A stretch of 64,000 bases of DNA from Rhodococcus sp. IEGM 1381 (GTDB taxonomy: Bacteria; Actinomycetota; Actinomycetes; Mycobacteriales; Mycobacteriaceae): the NCBI RefSeq assembly GCF_030056795.1, contig NZ_JASHKQ010000008.1:1-64000 (forward strand), written 5' to 3'. The position numbers and the translations under genes are program-made. Under the pieces are notes generated by a model. That model was not told the DNA's origin. It saw only the letters and a list, made by a program, of their open reading frames with translations, and did not search any database. Below, piece by piece: positions 55,399-64,000 of this stretch (position 1 is the stretch's first letter; each line of letters begins with the position of its first letter).

Positions 55399-57191
55399 TG
55401 GACGTCGATAGGGGAGGGGTGGGATGCCACCACCAGTTCGCGTTTCCCATCAGCGTGACGAGAGCGGGCACGAGCATCATCCGCACGATGGTGGCGTCGA
55501 TGACGAGGCCGACGATGATGCGCCAGGCTTACCATCGCCATGGCAATTGCCTTGAGGCTGAGCACGATCGAACGAAATGCCAGTGTCGTCATCGTGAAAG
55601 TGGCCAGCACCATGATGGCCAACATCCACGGAATGGTGGAGTAGATCGCGTCGATGCCGTCCTCGCTCTGCGCGGTGCTGCCACCCACTCTCAGTGTGGT
55701 ACCGGCGGGAGCGGGGATCGATCGAATCGCATCCAGTGTCGCGAGTGCGGCCGGGGTGCGATCGGCCGAGGTCATGATGGCATCGACCACGGTCAGATCG
55801 TCGGCGCTGCCACTGGGAAACGCTGCCGCGACTCCGTCCGCGCGGCCGACGGCGTCGGCGACTTCTGCGACCGCGGCAGGGCTCGGCGGTGCATCGGTGA
55901 CCGATTCGACGACGACGGTGACTCCGCTGTTGGCGAGCGTGAATTCGCTGATCAGCTTCTGCGTGGCGATCCGAGCGGGCGAGTCCGGGGGCAGACCGGT
56001 GTGGTCGAGGTCGCCCAGAGCTACGCCGGAAATGGGCGCGCTGAGCACGGCCAGCACGCCGATGATGGCACCGGCGACGAGGATGGGCCTGCGCATCACG
56101 CGGTCTGCCACTGTGCCCCAGAACTTCTGCGCCCGTGCCTCGCCGCGGTCGATCGCACTCGTGCGCCAGCTCAGCGAATCGATGCGTGGGCCGAGCAGTA
56201 CGAGTGCGGCGGGAAGTGCGGTCAGCGAGATCACGGCGGCAACGGCCACTGCTGCCATGCCGCCGAAGCCCAGTGAGCGGATCATCGCCTGCGGGAAGAT
56301 GAGCATGCCGATGAACCCGCAGATCAACAACAGTGCCGAGAACGCCACGGTTCGGCCGGCGGTGGACATCGTGCGGCGTACCGCGTCCGCCGTTCCGCAC
56401 CCGTTGCGCAACTCCTCGCGGAACCGCGTGATCACGAACAGGCTGTAGCCGACGGCCATTCCGAGTCCGACCAGGGACGCGATATTGGTAGCGAACACCG
56501 ACACCTCGGAGACAGTGTTCAATGCTCGCAGCACGGCCAGCGACGCCAGCACGCTCAGTCCGCCGATCACCAACGGAGTTCCTGCGGCGACGAGTCCGCC
56601 GAAGACGATCAGGAGCAGGACCAGCAGAATCGGGAAGGTGATGGTCTCGGCTCGCACCAGATCTGCTCGCGCTTGCTCGTTGTACGCGTCGACGACGGCC
56701 GAGAATCCACCGAACTGCACGCTCACGCCATCGATCGTCAACTTCTCGCGCAGATCCTGGTAGGACTTGACGCGCCGATCCTCGTCGCCCGTCAGGGTCA
56801 GCACCGCGAGGGCAGACTTCCCGTCCGACGATCGCAGGCCCGGAGCAAAGTCGTCGGGCACCGTCCAATAGGTGACGGGATCGCGGGCCAGCACGCCCGC
56901 GTCGATACCGGCCAGGCTCGTGCCGACGGCATCGGCGATCTCGTCGACCGTTCGTCCGTCCGTCGGGGTGTAGACCACTGCGATGTCCGGAACGTCGCGG
57001 CCGAACCGGGATTCGACGAGAGCGTCGACCTGCGCCGACTCTCTGTCGGGGTCGCTGTAGCCACCGAGACTGAGTTCTTCGACGACGCCCAGGCCCCAGG
57101 TTCCGGCGATCAGAACGGTCGCAACCACGACGACCAGGACCCAGCGTGCACGGGCAATGACGAAGTCGACCACGGGCGAACCCCTGCTCAC
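55322..57191 (-). pseudogene. MMPL family transporter broken by internal deletion
   Basis: From ATG 57191 the reading frame gives a normal MMPL N-terminal repeat (GLGMAVGYSLFVITRFREE) and most of the second half. After KAIAMAMVSL (about 55530) the frame changes. The expected C-terminal end continues in another frame (IIVGLVIDATIVRMMLVPALVTLMGNANWW) to a stop at 55322-55324. Against the intact MMPL gene at 33974-36241 about 100-118 residues are missing at the junction, including helices and the second DYEVFL-type motif. The original frame runs on into antisense of the next gene. Probably non-functional. Confidence 0.82.
55335..55372. terminator. Hairpin between aminotransferase and broken MMPL gene
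   Basis: GGGGCCGGAGT pairs with ACTCCGGCCCC, 16-base loop. There is no T-run on either side, so strength is uncertain; it may serve both convergent genes. Confidence 0.5.
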
Positions 57192-57629
57192 GCAGCACTA
57201 CCCAAGGGTCGACACCTGCATGCAGCGTCGACCACCACCACCGTAACCATGTTGTCCCCCCGCGAGACGTGATGTGAGCGCTCCGTGAATGTGCCTGCGG
57301 CACAGAGGAGATCTGTCTCGCGGCGAACCCGATCACCTGACGACGCCACCCCCCGGTTGCGACAGAAGAAATACAAGCAGAAGCCGCGCTCGATTGCCAG
57401 AGTCGCGGCGGATTCCCTCGGACCTCTTGACGAAGGAAGACGCAGGGTTCACTCTTGTCGTGAAGGAGCACCCCCGCGGTGACCGACCGTCGCCGGTCGT
57501 TCGCCACAGCTTTCTGACGCCACAGCTTTCTGACGCCGCTGTTGATTTGCGTCCGCGGCGCGGAAGGTCGACACGCTGCTGCCGACTCGGCGCGCGAACG
57601 GACCTCGGGTGCTACTTTTGATGCCCCCG
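57192..57629. other. Gene-free region upstream of rpoB
   Basis: About 440 bp with no convincing gene. It must hold the promoter of the broken MMPL gene and the start of the rpoB control region. A perfect 16-bp tandem duplication CCACAGCTTTCTGACG lies at 57504-57519 and 57520-57535. Short open frames here lack ribosome-binding sites. Confidence 0.55.
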
Positions 57630-57658
57630 TTGCGCTGTGCGCACATTTGGGGTACCTT
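57630..57658 (+). promoter_or_regulatory. rpoBC promoter
   Basis: TTGCGC (57630-57635), 17-base spacer, TACCTT (57653-57658). It gives a leader of about 215 bases before the rpoB start. Confidence 0.55.
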
Positions 57659-57811
57659 TGGACGTTGCGCTGGCTGCCTCCTGTCCACCTCTCGATTGCT
57701 GTTGCTCGAAGACTCGTCTTCGGGCCTCTGTAATGGGGATTCGGTCTGGTTGCGACCAGCCGAAATTCGCCCCACATATAGCAAACAGATACAGCGGCGG
57801 TCGCCATGTCG

Positions 57812-57834
57812 TGTCAGCTGACAGGTCCTGTCAG
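57812..57834 (+). promoter_or_regulatory. Overlapping palindromes in the rpoB leader
   Basis: TGTCAGCTGACA (57812-57823) and CTGACAGGTCCTGTCAG (57818-57834) are both perfect palindromes and share CTGACA. In RNA they would form mutually exclusive hairpins about 45 bases before the rpoB start. Possible attenuator or protein-binding site. Confidence 0.5.
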
Positions 57835-57879
57835 TCGACGGAACGGCGCGACCCGCGTGAGGTGCTGGAAGGACGCATC

Positions 57880-60800
57880 TTGGCAGTCTCTAGCCAGACC
57901 AAGGCAGTTGTCGGAACACCGGGAGCCCCGAGGAGGGTTTCGTTCGCGAACATTCGCGAGCCGTTGGAGGTACCCGGTCTCCTCGATGTACAGACGGATT
58001 CGTTCGAATGGCTGGTAGGTGCGCAGAGTTGGCGCGACCGTGCCGCCGCCCGCGGAGACAGCGGTGTCTCCGGCGGACTCGAGGACATCCTGACCGAGCT
58101 CTCTCCGATCGAGGACTTCTCGGGCTCGATGTCGCTTTCCTTCTCCGACCCACGATTCGACGAGGTCAAGGCCTCGACCGATGAGTGCAAGGACAAGGAC
58201 ATGACGTACGCAGCCCCGCTGTTCGTCACCGCCGAGTTCATCAACAACAACACCGGCGAGATCAAGAGCCAGACGGTCTTCATGGGTGATTTCCCGATGA
58301 TGACCGACAAGGGCACCTTCATCATCAACGGCACCGAGCGTGTCGTCGTCTCGCAGCTGGTGCGTTCTCCGGGCGTCTACTTCGACCATTCGATCGACAA
58401 GACCACCGAGAAGGACCTGCACAGCGTCAAGGTCATTCCCGGCCGTGGTGCTTGGCTCGAGTTCGACGTCGACAAGCGCGACACCGTCGGTGTCCGCATC
58501 GACCGCAAGCGTCGCCAGCCCGTCACGGTGCTGCTGAAGGCTCTCGGCTGGTCCACCGAGCAGATCACGGAGCGCTTCGGCTTCTCCGAGATCCTCATGG
58601 CCACGCTGGAGAAGGACAACACCGCCGGTACCGACGAGGCTCTCCTCGACATCTACCGCAAGCTGCGTCCGGGCGAGCCGCCGACCAAGGAGTCGGCGCA
58701 GACCCTGCTGGAGAACCTGTTCTTCAAGGACAAGCGTTACGACCTCGCTCGCGTGGGTCGCTACAAGATCAACAAGAAGCTCGGCCTCAACTCGGGTCAG
58801 CCCATCGTGGCGTCGACCCTCACCGAGGAAGACATCGTCGCGACCATCGAGTACCTGGTGCGTCTGCACGCGGGTGAGACCTCGATGACCGCACCCGAGG
58901 GCGTCGAGGTTCCGGTCGAGGTCGACGACATCGACCACTTCGGCAACCGTCGTCTGCGTACCGTGGGCGAGCTCATCCAGAACCAGATCCGCGTGGGCCT
59001 GTCCCGCATGGAGCGCGTCGTGCGCGAACGTATGACGACTCAGGACGTCGAGGCGATCACGCCGCAGACCCTGATCAACATCCGTCCCGTCGTCGCTGCG
59101 ATCAAGGAGTTCTTCGGAACCTCCCAGCTCTCGCAGTTCATGGACCAGAACAACCCGCTGTCGGGTCTGACGCACAAGCGTCGCCTGTCGGCACTGGGAC
59201 CCGGCGGTCTCTCTCGTGAGCGCGCCGGCCTCGAGGTCCGCGACGTGCACCCCTCGCACTACGGCCGCATGTGCCCCATCGAGACCCCGGAAGGCCCGAA
59301 CATCGGCCTGATCGGATCGCTCTCGGTCTACGCACGCGTCAACCCGTTCGGCTTCATCGAGACCCCGTACCGCAAGGTCGTGGACGGCAAGGTGACCGAC
59401 GATGTCGATTACCTGACCGCCGACGAGGAGGATCGCCACACGCTCGCGCAGGCGAACTCTCCGGTCGACGATTCTGGTCACTTCATCGAGGAGAAGATTC
59501 TCGTCCGTCGTAAGGGTGGAGAGGTCGAGTTCGTCTCGTCCGACGACATCGACTACATGGACGTCTCACCTCGTCAGATGGTGTCCGTCGCCACCGCGAT
59601 GATTCCGTTCCTCGAGCACGACGATGCCAACCGTGCCCTGATGGGCGCGAACATGCAGCGTCAGGCCGTCCCGCTGGTGCGTAGCGAAGCGCCGCTCGTC
59701 GGAACCGGTATGGAGCTCCGTGCTGCCGTCGACGCCGGTGATGTCGTCATCACCGAGAAGACCGGTGTCGTCGAAGAGGTCTCCGCCGATTACGTCACGG
59801 TCATGGCCGACGACGGATCACGCAAGACCTACCGGATGCGTAAGTTCGCGCGTTCCAACCAGGGCACGTGTGCCAACCAGCGTCCGATCGTGGACGAGGG
59901 ACAGCGCGTCGAGTCCGGCCAGGTCCTCGCCGACGGCCCCTGCACCGAGAACGGTGAGATGGCACTCGGCAAGAACCTGCTGCTGGCGATCATGCCGTGG
60001 GAGGGCCACAACTACGAGGACGCGATCATCCTGTCGCAGCGCCTCGTGGAAGAGGACGTTCTCACCTCGATCCACATCGAGGAGCACGAGATCGATGCTC
60101 GCGACACCAAGCTCGGTGCCGAGGAGATCACTCGCGACATCCCGAACGTCTCCGACGAGGTTCTCGCGGACCTCGACGAGCGCGGCATCATCCGTATCGG
60201 TGCCGAGGTTCGTGACGGCGACGTGCTGGTCGGAAAGGTCACGCCGAAGGGCGAGACCGAGCTGACCCCGGAGGAGCGCCTGCTGCGCGCCATCTTCGGT
60301 GAGAAGGCTCGCGAAGTTCGCGACACCTCGCTCAAGGTTCCGCACGGCGAGAACGGAAAGGTCATCGGCATCCGCGTCTTCTCGCGTGATGACGACGACG
60401 ATCTGCCTCCCGGCGTCAACGAGCTGGTCCGCGTCTACGTGGCTCAGAAGCGCAAGATCCAGGACGGCGACAAGCTCGCCGGTCGTCACGGCAACAAGGG
60501 CGTCATCGGCAAGATCCTCCCGCAGGAGGACATGCCGTTCATGTCCGACGGCACGCCGATCGACATCATCCTCAACACCCACGGTGTGCCGCGTCGTATG
60601 AACATCGGTCAGGTCCTCGAAACCCATTTGGGTTGGATCGGCAAGACCGGTTGGAACGTACAGATCGCCGCGGACGGCACGAAGCCCGATTGGGCCGAGC
60701 GTCTGCCCGAGGAGATGTTGGCGGCTCCGGCCGACAGCAACATCGCCACCCCGGTGTTCGACGGTGCCAAGGAGAATCAGCTCGCCGGCCTGCTGGAGAG

Positions 60801-61368
60801 CACGATTCCCAACCGCGACGGCGAGCAGATGGTCGGATCCGACGGAAAGGCCACGTTGTTCGACGGCCGCTCCGGCGAGCCGTTCCCGTACCCGGTGTCG
60901 GTGGGCTACATGTACATCATCAAGCTTCACCACTTGGTCGACGACAAGATCCACGCTCGTTCGACCGGGCCGTACTCGATGATCACGCAGCAGCCCCTCG
61001 GTGGTAAGGCTCAGTTCGGTGGACAGCGCTTCGGTGAGATGGAGTGCTGGGCCATGCAGGCCTACGGTGCCGCATACACGCTGCAGGAGCTTCTCACCAT
61101 CAAGTCGGACGACGTTGTCGGCCGCGTGAAGGTGTACGAGGCGATCGTCAAGGGCGAGAACATTCCCGAGCCCGGTATTCCCGAGTCCTTCAAGGTGCTT
61201 CTCAAGGAGCTCCAGTCGCTGTGCCTCAACGTGGAGGTGCTGTCCTCGGACGGCGCTGCCATCACGATGGCCGACGGTGACGACGAAGACCTCGAGCGTG
61301 CCGCAGCCAACCTGGGAATCAACCTCTCCCGCAACGAAGCTGCCACGGTCGACGACCTCGCTCAGTAG
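57880..61368 (+). CDS. rpoB: RNA polymerase beta subunit
   Basis: A 1162-residue beta subunit. The rifampicin-binding segment near residue 415-445 reads as wild type ([16 protein letters not shown], then [20 protein letters not shown]). Other landmarks are [14 protein letters not shown] and the C-terminal [20 protein letters not shown] 57880 (MAVSSQTK) is preferred because GGAAGGA lies seven bases upstream; GTG 57862 would add six residues (MLEGRI). M. tuberculosis rpoB has the same start ambiguity (from memory). Confidence 0.96.
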   Translation: MAVSSQTKAVVGTPGAPRRVSFANIREPLEVPGLLDVQTDSFEWLVGAQSWRDRAAARGDSGVSGGLEDILTELSPIEDFSGSMSLSFSDPRFDEVKASTDECKDKDMTYAAPLFVTAEFINNNTGEIKSQTVFMGDFPMMTDKGTFIINGTERVVVSQLVRSPGVYFDHSIDKTTEKDLHSVKVIPGRGAWLEFDVDKRDTVGVRIDRKRRQPVTVLLKALGWSTEQITERFGFSEILMATLEKDNTAGTDEALLDIYRKLRPGEPPTKESAQTLLENLFFKDKRYDLARVGRYKINKKLGLNSGQPIVASTLTEEDIVATIEYLVRLHAGETSMTAPEGVEVPVEVDDIDHFGNRRLRTVGELIQNQIRVGLSRMERVVRERMTTQDVEAITPQTLINIRPVVAAIKEFFGTSQLSQFMDQNNPLSGLTHKRRLSALGPGGLSRERAGLEVRDVHPSHYGRMCPIETPEGPNIGLIGSLSVYARVNPFGFIETPYRKVVDGKVTDDVDYLTADEEDRHTLAQANSPVDDSGHFIEEKILVRRKGGEVEFVSSDDIDYMDVSPRQMVSVATAMIPFLEHDDANRALMGANMQRQAVPLVRSEAPLVGTGMELRAAVDAGDVVITEKTGVVEEVSADYVTVMADDGSRKTYRMRKFARSNQGTCANQRPIVDEGQRVESGQVLADGPCTENGEMALGKNLLLAIMPWEGHNYEDAIILSQRLVEEDVLTSIHIEEHEIDARDTKLGAEEITRDIPNVSDEVLADLDERGIIRIGAEVRDGDVLVGKVTPKGETELTPEERLLRAIFGEKAREVRDTSLKVPHGENGKVIGIRVFSRDDDDDLPPGVNELVRVYVAQKRKIQDGDKLAGRHGNKGVIGKILPQEDMPFMSDGTPIDIILNTHGVPRRMNIGQVLETHLGWIGKTGWNVQIAADGTKPDWAERLPEEMLAAPADSNIATPVFDGAKENQLAGLLESTIPNRDGEQMVGSDGKATLFDGRSGEPFPYPVSVGYMYIIKLHHLVDDKIHARSTGPYSMITQQPLGGKAQFGGQRFGEMECWAMQAYGAAYTLQELLTIKSDDVVGRVKVYEAIVKGENIPEPGIPESFKVLLKELQSLCLNVEVLSSDGAAITMADGDDEDLERAAANLGINLSRNEAATVDDLAQ

Positions 61369-61377
61369 TTCTGTGGT

Positions 61378-61408
61378 CTGCCGGATCCGCCCAGTGTGGG
61401 TCCGGCAG
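61378..61408 (+). terminator. Hairpin between rpoB and rpoC
   Basis: CTGCCGGATCC pairs with GGGTCCGGCAG (one G-T pair), nine-base loop, with no long T-run after it. Probably an attenuator or processing site within the rpoBC transcript, not a full stop, since rpoC begins 57 bases later. Confidence 0.55.
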
Positions 61409-61464
61409 GCGTTCTTCTCATTTGCTCTTCCAGCACAACACCCATAACGGGGAAAGGAAGTTAC

Positions 61465-64000
<2,536 letters not shown>

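Noticed and set aside
54897-55530. Long C-terminal continuation of the broken MMPL frame
   Set aside because: After the junction the peptide is Arg/His/Pro-rich and runs antisense to the aminotransferase gene; the true MMPL end lies in a different frame and stops at 55322.
55500-55560. Programmed ribosomal frameshift in the MMPL gene
   Set aside because: No slippery sequence is visible, and a frameshift would not restore the roughly 100 residues that are missing.
59080-59260. Possible rifampicin-resistance change in rpoB
   Set aside because: The resistance region reads as the usual sensitive sequence, including the His and Ser most often changed.

Overview
The window looks like a chromosomal segment of a mycolic-acid actinomycete, most likely Rhodococcus (Nocardiales). 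The evidence is high GC with frequent GTG starts, paired FAS-II dehydratase genes hadA-hadB, a complete Mce lipid-import operon, MmpL-type transporters, and menaquinone rather than ubiquinone genes. Gene order is also strikingly like the Mycobacterium tuberculosis menD-htpX and rpmG-secE-nusG-rplKA-rplJL-rpoBC regions, as remembered from that genome. No phage, insertion sequence or CRISPR array was seen.

Layout. 1-4.1 kb is a minus-strand cluster (flavin reductase, AbrB-type membrane protein, siderophore-interacting protein, DUF2252). 4.1-22.6 kb is the menaquinone region: menD, a methyltransferase, a short accessory block (FAD oxidoreductase and two divergent LysR regulators), membrane protein plus membrane glutaredoxin, mgtA, menG, menJ, polyprenyl diphosphate synthase, htpX and yajQ. 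A phosphonate-type ABC importer with a HAD hydrolase and an RpiR regulator sits inside it (14.9-19.9 kb). 22.7-27.5 kb is the translation/secretion block: tRNA-Tyr, tRNA-Thr, tRNA-Met, rpmG, hadA-hadB, tRNA-Trp, secE, nusG, rplK, rplA.

27.5-39 kb is accessory: LipG-like and CocE-like hydrolases, then a tight five-gene operon (reductase-like SDR, tiny membrane protein, phosphatidylserine-decarboxylase-like enzyme, YghO-type GNAT, MMPL transporter) that looks like an undescribed lipid or lipoamide pathway with its own exporter. It is followed by an ECF sigma/anti-sigma pair divergent from a CHRD protein and a class F sortase. 39-40.4 kb is rplJ-rplL with a leader.

40.8-52.5 kb is mceG-yrbEAB-mceABCDEF plus two Mce-associated membrane proteins, probably one transcription unit. 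52.7-55.3 kb encodes an unusual fusion of a class III aminotransferase with an acyl-ACP-reductase-like dehydrogenase. It is convergent with an MMPL gene broken by an internal deletion. The window ends in rpoB and the first part of rpoC.

The most interesting material is the 30.6-36.2 kb operon, the aminotransferase-reductase fusion, the sortase/CHRD/ECF module, the 19-bp perfect palindrome in front of the phosphonate-type transporter, and overlapping palindromes in the rpoB leader. Functional calls rest on motif and family recognition by eye; no database search was run.
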